A DNA stretch of 64,000 nucleotides from Pyrobaculum ferrireducens (GCF_000234805.1 NC_016645.1:782391-846390); one strand, 5' to 3'. Counted from the first letter of the stretch, positions 43,743 to 51,961 are shown. Translations and numbers: made by a program. Notes: a model not told the origin generated them from the sequence alone.

Positions 43743-44140
43743 CGAAGCAGAGGCAGGGGGAGTTGCTGGAGAGGCTCCGCAAATTCCTCGGAGACGTATG
43801 TGGCGAAGGCGACGTGGTGCTCTTCGGCTCCCGCGCCCGGGGCACCCACCACGCCCTCAGCGACCGGGACGTCGCCGTGTTGACGCAGAGCGGCCGCTAC
43901 CACATCGCCATGGAGGAGTTCGGCCAAGTCGTCTACATCCCCCTCGCCTCCATAGACGAGATACTCGCCGAGAGCATGATCGCCCTAGACATAGCCAGCG
44001 ACGGCCAGCTACTCTGCGGCCGCGGCGATCACTGGCAAATCTATTTGAAAAAAGCCGCTCAGTACATACGGGAAAAGAGGCTGGTCAAGACGCCAAGCGG
44101 GTGGTACCCACCGCCACCACACTCCGATCAGACGCGGTAA
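43721..44140 (+). CDS. MNT-type nucleotidyltransferase, second HEPN/MNT pair
   Basis: From ATG 43721 ([19 protein letters not shown]) the protein has the nucleotidyltransferase core VVLFGSRARGTHHALSDRDV with the DRD metal pair. A helical C-terminus follows (SMIALDIASDGQLL). It overlaps the HEPN gene by 22 nt. The likely role is the antitoxin that modifies or binds HEPN. Confidence 0.75.
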   Translation: MDRWIKVAKQRQGELLERLRKFLGDVCGEGDVVLFGSRARGTHHALSDRDVAVLTQSGRYHIAMEEFGQVVYIPLASIDEILAESMIALDIASDGQLLCGRGDHWQIYLKKAAQYIREKRLVKTPSGWYPPPPHSDQTR

Positions 44141-44211
44141 GAGGCAGAGGCGTCAAGAGGTGCGCCCTGAGAGGACGATATGTTATTAATACCAAGTATC
44201 TATTAATTAAT

Positions 44212-44802
44212 GTGAGTGTGATTAAAGAGCTACAGCGCGCTGTGGCTGTTGACTTGATTAGGCTGGTGATTGCATATTACGAAAAAAGGTTTAGAGAGGG
44301 TGTGAGTGCGAGGAAGTTAGCCAAGTTGCTTTTTCTAGCGATCTATACCACAGATGAGGGGACTAGGCTCCTAGATTTGCCAAGGGTGAGGCTACCAGAG
44401 GATTTTGTAATATATCGAAAGGGCCCCTCGATTAGGATAGGTTTTTTACTTGGTGGGGCCTCTGAGATTGGGAAACACGGAGTCGTGAAGACTGGCAGGA
44501 AGTACTACATCAAGGGCGTTGATCAGGTCCTGAAGGAGACCTCGGCTTCGTTAAAGGGCAGAGGCCTCGGCGAATTAGCCGACTACGTGTTGAAGATCGT
44601 TGACAAGTTTGGCCAGCTGAGCGAGAGAGAGTTGGAGAGCTACACGCTTGATTTGCTCGGCCTCAGAGACGAAGTTGCTAAGGCGCTTGTCTTCAACATG
44701 TCGCTTGAGGCGTATCTAGAGGGACTGAAGAGGCTGAGAAAGGTACAGGAAAGCGGGGAATATGTAGACGAGGAGGAGCTGTATCCCGACCTTTTTAAAT
44801 AG
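44212..44802 (+). CDS. Panacea/SocA-like protein, possible antitoxin
   Basis: Start at GTG 44212 below TATTAATAC (44182-44190); the longer frame from 43798 is not coding. The 196-residue product has DLIRLVIAYYEKRFREGVSA, RKLAKLLFLAIYTTDEG and VIYRKGPSIRIGFLLGG, reminiscent of the KLxKLLYL...KGP pattern of Panacea (DUF4065) antitoxins. The similarity is weak. It is followed after 6 nt by a PIN-domain gene, which supports a toxin-antitoxin pair. Composition is more AT-rich than the purine genes. Confidence 0.45.
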   Translation: MSVIKELQRAVAVDLIRLVIAYYEKRFREGVSARKLAKLLFLAIYTTDEGTRLLDLPRVRLPEDFVIYRKGPSIRIGFLLGGASEIGKHGVVKTGRKYYIKGVDQVLKETSASLKGRGLGELADYVLKIVDKFGQLSERELESYTLDLLGLRDEVAKALVFNMSLEAYLEGLKRLRKVQESGEYVDEEELYPDLFK

Positions 44803-44808
44803 GATTTA

Positions 44809-45453
44809 ATGAGCTTTGACTCTTTTCACGCATTTATAGACACCAACGCCCTCGTCAAAGTTGTCTACGCAGTGACGCTACACCGCAGACTGGCTAGGCC
44901 TAAGCCGAGGATTTTAGGATATCTAGAAACCCGGAAGCTAGTCTTCTACACAGACGAGGCGGTACTGCGTGAACTGAGCCATGTCGCTCTCCCCAAGTTG
45001 CTTAGTAGCGTCGATCGTGAAAAGCACGGGTGGTCGAACGTCGACATCAACTTGATGAGGGAGTATTGCATTTCCGAGCTAAGCTATATGATAAACAGTA
45101 GATATGTAAGAGTTGTTGAAGATGAGGAAAGCCTTAAGAGGCGCGGTATGCGAGAGGTTGCCGTTTGTTTCAGAGGGGATGTCATGGACAGAGTAGTAGG
45201 GGGCATCTCTGAGGAGGATATCGACATAGTCAACTCACTCCTGTACGCCTACGACATAATTGCCACGGCGCTGAGAGGCAGGGCTGGGATGATAAAGGGC
45301 ACATTGCTATTCATCACAGACGATAAAGATTTGCGAAACGCTGTCGAGAACAGTCTTGCATGCGAGGCATGCGCCTGTGGCGGAAAGATAGTCGCCGTGA
45401 GCTACGTCGAGTTTAAACAGAAGCTAAGACAATTAATAACAAGCGGCCAGTGA
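44809..45453 (+). CDS. PIN-domain RNase-like protein, probable toxin
   Basis: This 214-residue protein begins MSFDSFHAFIDTNALVKVVY, the first PIN Asp motif. VLRELSHVALPKLLS carries the Glu. NSLLYAYDIIATALRG and LLFITDDKDLRNAVENSL carry the later Asp residues. An insert of about 60 residues separates the motifs, more than in VapC. It follows the Panacea-like gene with a 6-nt gap. Confidence 0.65.
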   Translation: MSFDSFHAFIDTNALVKVVYAVTLHRRLARPKPRILGYLETRKLVFYTDEAVLRELSHVALPKLLSSVDREKHGWSNVDINLMREYCISELSYMINSRYVRVVEDEESLKRRGMREVAVCFRGDVMDRVVGGISEEDIDIVNSLLYAYDIIATALRGRAGMIKGTLLFITDDKDLRNAVENSLACEACACGGKIVAVSYVEFKQKLRQLITSGQ

Positions 45454-45520
45454 CATGATTGGTTGGCCCCTAAGCCCAGTAGCAGGTGAGGAGATAAAAG
45501 CTAGGGCGTGTATATAGTCG

Positions 45521-45670
45521 GTGAGCTGGTGGAGAGATGTGGTTAAGGGCTGTGAGAAGGCTAGGAGGGAGTACGAGGAGTACTCCAAGAGGCCGGACGC
45601 GGATCCCCATGTGCTGGAGACGCTGAGGAGGAGGGTGGAGTGGTGTCGGAGGTATGTGGGGGTGGCGTGA
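45521..45670 (+). CDS. Small charged protein of 49 residues
   Basis: A GTG frame reads VSWWRDVVKGCEKARREYEE, then YSKRPDADPHVLETLRRRVE and WCRRYVGVA. GATAAAAGC at 45492-45500 sits about 26 bp upstream, consistent with a leaderless gene. It is helical and rich in Arg and Glu. Family not recognised. It ends 5 nt before the end of the converging aspartate dehydrogenase-like gene. Confidence 0.45.
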   Translation: MSWWRDVVKGCEKARREYEEYSKRPDADPHVLETLRRRVEWCRRYVGVA

Positions 45671-45675
45671 GGGGG

Positions 45676-46551
45676 CTACAGCACGGCGAATGTCCCCACT
45701 ACGACGCGGCCGCCCTTGACGAGCCTCGCCGCGTTTTTCAGCGTGTTGTACAGCGAGAGGGCGGCGGCGTAGCTCGTCGTGCCCTCCGCCTTGTTCTCCG
45801 CGCGTATCTGGACGCGGCCCCACTGGTGCTCCACCTCGTGTATGATGTAGCCGGGGGGCGCGTCTCTCCTCAGCTCTACCCAAACCTCGCCGGCGCCGGC
45901 TAGCTTATACGTCATGGAGGTGTTGAGGCTCTGGGGGTACCTCCAATACAGCTCCTCAGCGGGGCCGCTGTCCTCGCCAGCCGCCGCGGCTTTACGCACC
46001 ACGTGCCTCACCCTCCCCCCGGTGGACGCCGCGACGTCCACGCCCCCCGCGCCGCCGGACATGGCAAATACATAGCCGGTGCCGCACCTCGGGAGTTTAG
46101 AAAGGGCGCCGGTGGAGGCCACCACCAGGTGCCTCCCCGCCTCCAGCACCCTGCACGCATATTCAAGCACCGCCTGGGCGCTCGCGGCCTCCACCACAAT
46201 CTCCACAGCCCTAACCAGCTCGTCCACATCCCCGACGCACCTAACGCCGTGCGTCCTCTCAGCCTCTCTACACCTCTCCCTATCCACGTCGTAAACCGCC
46301 ACCTCCACCACCTCGCACTCAACGCCGCCGAGGTTCGACAGCTCCCTCAGCTCAAACGCCGCCAGCCTCGCGTCGACGCCCGGAGGCGAGACCCCCACCA
46401 CGACCCGGTCCACCTCCCGCAGAGCCCTCAACACATCCCTATCCCTGCCGTACACCGCGTACACCTCGGCGTCGCCCCTAACCCGAATCCCAAACCTCTC
46501 CAGCCACTCCCTCAAGACGGGGCTCTCGGTGTAGGCCTCCGAGAAGCACAT
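45676..46551 (-). CDS. L-aspartate dehydrogenase-like protein (NadX type)
   Basis: The C-terminal 200 residues match aspartate dehydrogenase: VEVAVYDVDRERCREAERTH, VEAASAQAVLEYACRVLEAG, HLVVASTGAL, and the DUF108-type domain ending NKAEGTTSYAAALSLYNTLK. The enzyme makes iminoaspartate for NAD synthesis. The N-terminus is odd: about 50 extra residues precede the Rossmann fold, and the nucleotide loop reads VVVGVSPPG instead of GxGxxG. The start could be further in. No nadA or nadC is in view. Confidence 0.65.
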   Translation of the reverse strand: MCFSEAYTESPVLREWLERFGIRVRGDAEVYAVYGRDRDVLRALREVDRVVVGVSPPGVDARLAAFELRELSNLGGVECEVVEVAVYDVDRERCREAERTHGVRCVGDVDELVRAVEIVVEAASAQAVLEYACRVLEAGRHLVVASTGALSKLPRCGTGYVFAMSGGAGGVDVAASTGGRVRHVVRKAAAAGEDSGPAEELYWRYPQSLNTSMTYKLAGAGEVWVELRRDAPPGYIIHEVEHQWGRVQIRAENKAEGTTSYAAALSLYNTLKNAARLVKGGRVVVGTFAVL

Positions 46552-47195
46552 ACCCCAACAACCCCGCCCCCTATATGTGCCACAGACAGCGGCAAAACCA
46601 CAATTTTAACAATTACCCCCGCTCCATTTGCATCTAGATGTGGACTGCGGTCGTAAACACGACGTTGACAAAAACGCCGTGCCAAGGCACCCGCCGCGCC
46701 ACGAGTTTGAAAGGGAGGCCGCGATTCAAGACGAGCCAGATGCCAAACAGACGGCGAGCTGAAGCCGGCAGAATCGGGGTAATGAGCTACGGCGTAGAGA
46801 CCTCCCAGCCGCGCCCAGTCGCAAGGTCCACGCCATAGACTACGGGAGTCAGAAGCTTTTGACGTAGGTAAGACAAACCGTCAGAGTTTTACAGCTCGGC
46901 GAAGCGTCTTTCACCCCCTCACCGACAAATGCGCGGCATCTGGGACGGAGGCACTTGCGCCGGAAGTCGCCTACGTCAACTCCACCAGCGGCAACCGGGG
47001 AGACCAGGAGGGGGCCCGCCGAGTTGTTTACAAAGACGCGGATTCCTACATCCAGAGGGGCATCCTCGAGATGAACAAGACACAGACGCTATGCACAACG
47101 AGTATCGGGAGGCCGACTGGAGACGCCCCGGCGGCTGTTGCCAAACGCCGAGGTAGCTCATCGTTAAGTCATGTGCCGGGGGCGAAGGGCGCCGT
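46552..47195. other. No intact gene; possible coding remnants
   Basis: Some frames look protein-like in pieces, for example RIGVMSYGVETSQPRP near 46770-46820. A long start-less plus-strand frame (about 46920-47199) contains EVAYVNSTSGNRGDQEGARR and YKDADSYIQRGILEMNKTQ. No family is recognisable and no promoter fits. I read this as debris of a lost gene. Confidence 0.35.
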
Positions 47196-48749
47196 CTAGA
47201 CGCCGGCGCGCGCCACGCCGTCTCTCACCTCCACAACCTTGTTGGCAAACTCGCCGGGGGTCGGCCTGTGGGAAATCACCACCACAGCCTCCGCCACTCG
47301 CCTCGCCGCCCCCAGCACAGCCCTCTCCCTCTCCACGTCAAGGCCGGAGGTGACCTCGTCCAGCACGAGGACGCGTGGCCGCCTCAGAAACGCCCTAGCT
47401 AGCAGTACCCTCTGTCTCTGGCCTTCGGAGAGCTCGGAGCCTCCCTCGCCGCATTTTTTGTCCAGCGGGAAGTCTATCTGGGCGAGCTCGGCGGCTCTCC
47501 TCACCTCCTCCTCCGGGAAGTCCTCCCAAAGCGTGATGTTATCCCACACAGAGGCGTCGAAGATATAGTCGTCGTTGCCGACGTAGATACAGCCCTCCGC
47601 GGCCTTCGCGTACCCCGCCGTGGGCTTTACGAGGCCGCATATCGCCTTCCCAAGGGTTGATTTGCCCGCCCCCGAGGGCCCCCTTATCCACACAAAGTCG
47701 CCGGGCCCCACCTCCAGCTCCTCCACACGGAGCGCCCACCTGTCGCCGTAGGACAGCACGGCCCCCTTAAATACGGCGCGCGGCGCCTTCTCCACTTCCT
47801 CCACACGCCTCTCCAGCAACGGCGCAACGCGTTGGTAGGAAGCCAGCAACATATAGTACGAGCCGACGGTGCTGGTCAAGTGGGCAACCGGCTCAAACAA
47901 GTTAAGCAACAAGCCGCGGATAGCCACGGCGTCGCCAATGGTGCCGACGCCCTGCGCCGCCGACAAGACAGCGAGAACAAAGACGAGATTCGGGCCTAAG
48001 ACGCCGGGTAGCTCCGCCAGAAACATCAAGCCGCGGCTGTAGTATGTGAAGCGCTTAAACACGCCGAAGTAGCCAGCCGCCGCAGATTTATAAACCCTCG
48101 GCACATCCAGCAACCCGATCCTGAACAAAGAGGGGCCGGCCTCAATCACCTCCTTCAGCCTCTTAAACCAATTCACATACTCCCCCCTCTCCGCAGACCT
48201 AGCTTGGGCGAGCCTCGGCCCGATTTTATACACCACAACGCCGTAGATTATCACAAAGGGCAGAATCAGAAGCACTACACCTGGCATTAAGAAGTATGCC
48301 GCTAGGAAGGTGGCGGCGATGCGCCCCACGACGAAGATAAGCCACATGGGCGCGACGATAGCGCCTACGGCATTTTCCACATCTGCGCTTATTCGCGAAA
48401 TCACCTCACCACGATTCTGACCGGCGTTGCTAATGTTACTCCTTGCGATTCTTTCAACAATATCCAACTCGATACTTTTCTTATATAAATCTGATAGATA
48501 TTCTGATAAAAAATTCAGAGTATTAACCGAAAAAATTAAGCCAACAAATAAAATTGAGTAAAAAACTACAGTCACAAAATCTAAAGCCGTAGCGCTGTTT
48601 ATTAAAAGGCCAAGGATGTAATTCACAAAAATCATATTAAGCACCCATAAAATATATACTATGTAGAATGAATATCCATATGATGGGAACCGTTTTAGAT
48701 AATATATATTAAGATTTAATAGTTTAAAAAGTATATGCCTCATACTCAT
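47196..48749 (-). CDS. ABC exporter, fused membrane and ATPase domains
   Basis: This 517-residue half-transporter has about five to six membrane helices in the first 300 residues (SYGYSFYIVYILWVLNMIFV, VVFYSILFVGLIFSVNTLN). The ATPase follows: Walker A IRGPSGAGKSTLGKAIC, signature GGSELSEGQRQRVLLARAFL, Walker B PRVLVLDEVTSGLDVERERA and switch VVVISHRPTP. The 5' 300 bp are clearly AT-richer than the rest. Its start overlaps a 73-codon frame by 4 nt. Substrate unknown; peptide or lipid exporters have this layout. Confidence 0.88.
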   Translation of the reverse strand: MSMRHILFKLLNLNIYYLKRFPSYGYSFYIVYILWVLNMIFVNYILGLLINSATALDFVTVVFYSILFVGLIFSVNTLNFLSEYLSDLYKKSIELDIVERIARSNISNAGQNRGEVISRISADVENAVGAIVAPMWLIFVVGRIAATFLAAYFLMPGVVLLILPFVIIYGVVVYKIGPRLAQARSAERGEYVNWFKRLKEVIEAGPSLFRIGLLDVPRVYKSAAAGYFGVFKRFTYYSRGLMFLAELPGVLGPNLVFVLAVLSAAQGVGTIGDAVAIRGLLLNLFEPVAHLTSTVGSYYMLLASYQRVAPLLERRVEEVEKAPRAVFKGAVLSYGDRWALRVEELEVGPGDFVWIRGPSGAGKSTLGKAICGLVKPTAGYAKAAEGCIYVGNDDYIFDASVWDNITLWEDFPEEEVRRAAELAQIDFPLDKKCGEGGSELSEGQRQRVLLARAFLRRPRVLVLDEVTSGLDVERERAVLGAARRVAEAVVVISHRPTPGEFANKVVEVRDGVARAGV

Positions 48750-48967
48750 AATTGTATATTTTTCTTAAATTTTCTTGGTTTATCCCAATATAAAATTTCA
48801 CATCGTCTCAAAATTATGTAAAATCTCAAATTGGCCAAAGGATCTCCTGGGATTTCAGTAAATGATAGGGGACGTGGGTGAAACACCACCCAATCTCTAG
48901 AATACGGCCAAGCACCAGGCATGCGGCAAATCATTTCTATTTCATTCACATGCACATACATCCGCAA
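48746..48967 (-). CDS. Small protein upstream of and overlapping the ABC exporter gene
   Basis: The 73-codon frame ends inside the exporter start (ATGA). The product reads EIEMICRMPGAWPYSRDWVV, FHPRPLSFTEIPGD and a basic tail DKPRKFKKNIQL. It may start at TTG 48967 or at an internal ATG. The coupling to the exporter suggests a real gene, possibly part of export or its substrate. Family not recognised. AT-rich like the neighbouring DNA. Confidence 0.4.
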   Translation of the reverse strand: MRMYVHVNEIEMICRMPGAWPYSRDWVVFHPRPLSFTEIPGDPLANLRFYIILRRCEILYWDKPRKFKKNIQL

Positions 48968-49176
48968 TTTTTTAATAGAGATAGCCTATCTAATATAGTA
49001 GGTACTATCGTACGTATACCTATAGCTAGTGCAATGCCCGCCTTCATTTTTACAAGCTTTAAAGAAGCACGACACGCTGGTAGGCTAATGGTGGCGACTA
49101 GTCCAATACACGCGGAGGGCGTTAGGAGGTTCCGGTGAGGGTCAAAGTGTTTTCCTTATAAAAACTTAGTAAAGTA
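48968..49176 (-). other. Intergenic stretch with a short hydrophobic open frame
   Basis: A minus-strand frame from about 49140 to 48951 reads PHRNLLTPSACIGLVATISL, then MKAGIALAIGIRTIVPTIL and ends CGCMCM. It has no convincing start or promoter. It could be a remnant or a small peptide gene for the exporter; neither is supported beyond position. Confidence 0.25.
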
Positions 49177-49470
49177 TTATAGCAGTCTATTTTCAACTTC
49201 TTCGATATATCTACAGTGTTCTTCTTCCGCCTGATATAACTTCTGTCTGCCCCATGTGATTTCTTTAACGAGCCCGAGCGCCACTAGGGACTCCTCCCGT
49301 CGGTACCCCCGCCCGCCGCGCAACGCCCCGAGTACGTTGTCGTAGCTCGTTCCCAGCCACCTAGCTATCATCATGGGGTACATCGGCTCCCTCGCCTGGC
49401 ACAGGAGCTTGAAGATTTCAAATCTTACTCTACTCCTCCTAAAAGCCTTGGCTATTCTGTACAGGGCCAT
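49177..49470 (-). CDS. Small winged-helix protein
   Basis: This 97-residue protein has FEIFKLLCQAREPMYPMMIA, ARWLGTSYDNVLGALRGG and a wing LGLVKEITWGRQKLYQAEEE. This is the layout of archaeal winged-helix regulators, with a basic N-terminus. It overlaps the preceding gene by 19 nt and so belongs to its operon. Confidence 0.6.
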   Translation of the reverse strand: MALYRIAKAFRRSRVRFEIFKLLCQAREPMYPMMIARWLGTSYDNVLGALRGGRGYRREESLVALGLVKEITWGRQKLYQAEEEHCRYIEEVENRLL

Positions 49471-50177
49471 CTCGACATCTCGGCGAGGACTTTGTCTACG
49501 AATTCCTCCGTGGGGCTCGGCCCGGCGCGGGTCTCCTTTACGTACTCCGCGATGAGCCTCAGGGCGGCGCAGTAGGCGCTCTTCCAGTCGGCGCCTGTCA
49601 GCCTCCTAACTACATATATCAAAAAGGCGAGGAAGCCGTAGGCTGGCGGAGCCCACCTCCCCGGCTCAAGCCCCTCCCGCCTCGCCCACTCCACATACCT
49701 TTCGTAAGCCGGCTGCAAGGACGTGCGGTAGAACAGCAGGGTGAAGCGGGGCCACTCGCCTATATACACAAGCGCGTCCTCCATGGCCGCCCTCGACTTC
49801 TCCTCAAGCTCCAGCAACCTGTCCAGCGCCTCGTGTCTCCTAATCTTGAAGGGGAGGGTGATGTAGGCCTCGTCGCTTAGGTAGAAGCCGTCTTTATACG
49901 CCGTGAGGGGGGCCACGAAGCCGGCGCCGTACGTGAGGTAGGCCTTGTCCAGATAGCCGAGTTCGTAGGCCCTCTCCATGTCTCTCATCTTCACCACGTA
50001 CTCGTTGCGGAGCCTCAGCACCCTCACCACCCCCTCCTCCTCCAGCCTGTACACAGCGCGGCGGACGGTGGCGTAGGGGGCCCCCAGCCTGGAGGTGAGC
50101 CACCGAATAGTTGACCTATACGTGTGGTGCTCCTCGACAGCCAGCCTCACAATCTCCCTTATCAGCTGATCCGCCAC
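49452..50177 (-). CDS. Winged-helix regulator with C-terminal effector-like domain
   Basis: This 241-residue protein has an N-terminal winged helix (HHTYRSTIRWLTSRLGAPYA, TVRRAVYRLEEEGVVRVL). About 160 residues of unknown fold follow, with conserved-looking aromatic segments (AGFVAPLTAYKDGFYLSDEA, PAYGFLAFLIYVVRRL). GTG start 26 bp below AAATTTATA (50199-50207, minus strand). Two palindromes at its promoter suggest autoregulation. The downstream small winged-helix gene is co-transcribed. Confidence 0.6.
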   Translation of the reverse strand: MADQLIREIVRLAVEEHHTYRSTIRWLTSRLGAPYATVRRAVYRLEEEGVVRVLRLRNEYVVKMRDMERAYELGYLDKAYLTYGAGFVAPLTAYKDGFYLSDEAYITLPFKIRRHEALDRLLELEEKSRAAMEDALVYIGEWPRFTLLFYRTSLQPAYERYVEWARREGLEPGRWAPPAYGFLAFLIYVVRRLTGADWKSAYCAALRLIAEYVKETRAGPSPTEEFVDKVLAEMSRWPCTE

Positions 50178-50207
50178 ATAAGAGAATCAGCTGATCTATA
50201 TAAATTT
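50161..50207. promoter_or_regulatory. Two identical ATCAGCTGAT palindromes around the promoter
   Basis: ATCAGCTGAT, a perfect 10-bp palindrome, is at 50161-50170 (inside the first codons of the winged-helix gene) and at 50186-50195 (next to the TATA box TATATAAATTT at 50197-50207). The centres are 25 bp apart. Binding to both would cover TATA box and start codon. Confidence 0.6.
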
Positions 50208-50220
50208 TTCCCTCGCCGGG

Positions 50221-50527
50221 CTAGCCACAGCGGGCCGCGGCGCATATCTCCCGGGGGTTCAGCAACACCTCGGCGCCCAGCTCAGACCTGTAGTACTGCA
50301 ACACATAGCGGCATCCCCATCCGCTTGAAGCAGGAAGCCGCCTTCTTCCCGGGGCAGTCCATGCGCCTTAGACACGCCTTCAGCTGGGCGGCGATGTCTC
50401 CGTCTATGCCGAGCGCCGTCTTGCACTTGACAGCCACGCAGTCGCACACGGCGTCGCATATAGGCCCATCTTCGCCGCCCCTAACCCCGTCTATCTCGTG
50501 GTTTTTGTCAAGCGGTGCGCAGTGCAT
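50221..50527 (-). pseudogene. Cysteine-rich, saposin-like small protein with an apparent frameshift
   Basis: The frame from 50527 reads GPICDAVCDCVAVKCKTALG, then IDGDIAAQLKACLRRMDCPG and KKAASCFKRMG before stopping at 50282. One base out of frame (around 50311-50320) the sequence continues CRYVLQYYRSELGAEVLLNP and REICAAARCG to a TAG at 50221-50223. The join gives paired Cys and the ending NP..IC....C, a pattern like saposin B domains. The start overlaps the ATPase gene end by 20 nt. Either the gene is frameshifted, or the short form is real and the rest a coincidence. Confidence 0.45.
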
Positions 50528-51497
50528 TTTTAACCCGCGCGAGGGCCCTGCTCAGCTCCTCCATCACCCTTAGCTGGAGCTCGTCCATATCCACCTCGCC
50601 CCCCGACAAGTCAACCTCCTCCACGTAGGCGTCGCCGATCGCCCTGAGCCTGAAGCGGTAGATTCTCACCTCAGGCCTCCCGCCGGCCAGCTCCACCCCC
50701 AGCTCGCCGGGATCCGGGTGGGCCGCCAGAGCCGCCACCCACGCCGCAAGCAAGTCGCTGTGGGTCGTAACAAGAAAGCCGCGGCCCCCCGACGCCTGTC
50801 CGTAGATAAACTTAGCCAGTTCAAACACGGCGTCGTCGTGGAGATGCGCCTCGGGCTCCTCCAGCACCAAATTCCGGCAACCCCCCCGCCTCCCCAAATC
50901 TACAAGAGACTCCACCATGGAGGATAGGTGCCTGAAGGCGTTGCCCCCCTCGTAAACCGCGTCGCCCGCCAAGACAATATCGAAAGTCTTGGCTATCCAC
51001 CGCAACGCCTCTGGATAAATCCTATCGCACCTCCCCAGCGTCTTCCACGGGTGCAGATAGGGTTCGTAGCTGAAGTCTCCGCGGACGGAAACCAGCAGAG
51101 TCTCCGCAACAGCTTTTTCAGCCTTTTCAAAAATGTCCCCCTTCGCGGAGAAGTCGGCGGCTCTGTCGACTGAGACTGTGAGTAACGCGCCGCCGTATTT
51201 GATAGAAACCACAGCCTCCCTCTCCCCCCTCTTAACCGGTATGTTAAAAACCTCCTCCTGAAATTTTTCGCTAAAAAGCTGGGCCAAGCGCCTGAGCTCT
51301 ACGCGCTTGCCCAGCCTCTTATCCGCATGCCGCTTGGCGTATTCCCACTGGGCTTGTGCAAATGCCGTGGTCACCGCCGAGATTGCGTTGGCGAGGATGC
51401 TCTTCCCCGACCTGTTTACGCCGATGAACAGAGTCACGGGGCTGAGCTTGACGGCAGCCTCTTTAAGCGGGCCTAGGTTGCGGACGTGCACCTCCAC
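50508..51497 (-). CDS. RecF/OLD-type ATPase
   Basis: This 329-residue protein has MEVHVRNLGPLKEAAVKL at the start, Walker A VTLFIGVNRSGKSILANAI, a long helical middle, signature region AFRHLSSMVESLVDLGR, Walker B LVLEEPEAHLHDDAVFELAK and switch His GFLVTTHSDLLAAW. The fold is that of AAA_15/RecF-like ATPases with an intact catalytic Glu pair (EEPE). Followed by the overlapping cysteine-rich gene. It is divergent from the Ap4A hydrolase gene. Function not known; many such ATPases serve DNA repair or defence. Confidence 0.75.
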   Translation of the reverse strand: MEVHVRNLGPLKEAAVKLSPVTLFIGVNRSGKSILANAISAVTTAFAQAQWEYAKRHADKRLGKRVELRRLAQLFSEKFQEEVFNIPVKRGEREAVVSIKYGGALLTVSVDRAADFSAKGDIFEKAEKAVAETLLVSVRGDFSYEPYLHPWKTLGRCDRIYPEALRWIAKTFDIVLAGDAVYEGGNAFRHLSSMVESLVDLGRRGGCRNLVLEEPEAHLHDDAVFELAKFIYGQASGGRGFLVTTHSDLLAAWVAALAAHPDPGELGVELAGGRPEVRIYRFRLRAIGDAYVEEVDLSGGEVDMDELQLRVMEELSRALARVKNALRTA

Positions 51498-51538
51498 ACG
51501 CCGGAAAGAGTTTTTATTTCAGGTTGTTGCGCTGGGCC

Positions 51539-51961
51539 GTGAGCTACGACGAGGTGTCCGCCGGGGCCGTGGTGTTTTACGAGGGGGACGGGGTGGAGTA
51601 CCTCCTCTTGCTCTACCCAGCGGGCCACTGGGACTTCCCAAAGGGCAACGTCGAGCCCGGCGAGTCGCCGGAGGAGGCGGCCCTCCGGGAGATAAAAGAG
51701 GAGACGGGGATAGAGGCGGAGCTCATCCCAGGCTTCAGAGAGGAGGTGGAGTACTGGTACGTCAAGGCCGGGCGGCGGGTGAGGAAAAAGGTGATTTACT
51801 TCCTCGCCAGGGCCCCCACCAAGGAGGTTAAGCTCAGCTGGGAGCACAAAGGCTACGCCTGGCTCCCCTACGGCCAAGCCCTCGCCAGAGCCACCTACCA
51901 AACCACCAAACAGGTACTCGCCAAGGCCCACAAAAAACTAGCCGAGCTCCAACGCAGATAG
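51539..51961 (+). CDS. Nudix hydrolase, Ap4A (diadenosine polyphosphate) type
   Basis: Start at GTG 51539, 26 bp below TTTTTATTT (51511-51519). The 140-residue product has SAGAVVFYEGDGVEYLLLLY, HWDFPKGNVEPGESPEEAAL and REIKEETGIEAELIPGF, a complete Nudix box in the context typical of asymmetric Ap4A hydrolases (W-x-F/L-PKG). It would remove signalling or toxic dinucleotides. Confidence 0.83.
   Translation: MSYDEVSAGAVVFYEGDGVEYLLLLYPAGHWDFPKGNVEPGESPEEAALREIKEETGIEAELIPGFREEVEYWYVKAGRRVRKKVIYFLARAPTKEVKLSWEHKGYAWLPYGQALARATYQTTKQVLAKAHKKLAELQRR

Noticed and set aside
43798-44211. Upstream extension of the Panacea-like frame
   Set aside because: It is Arg/Pro-rich, overlaps the MNT gene in another frame, and the TATA box at 44182-44190 points to GTG 44212.
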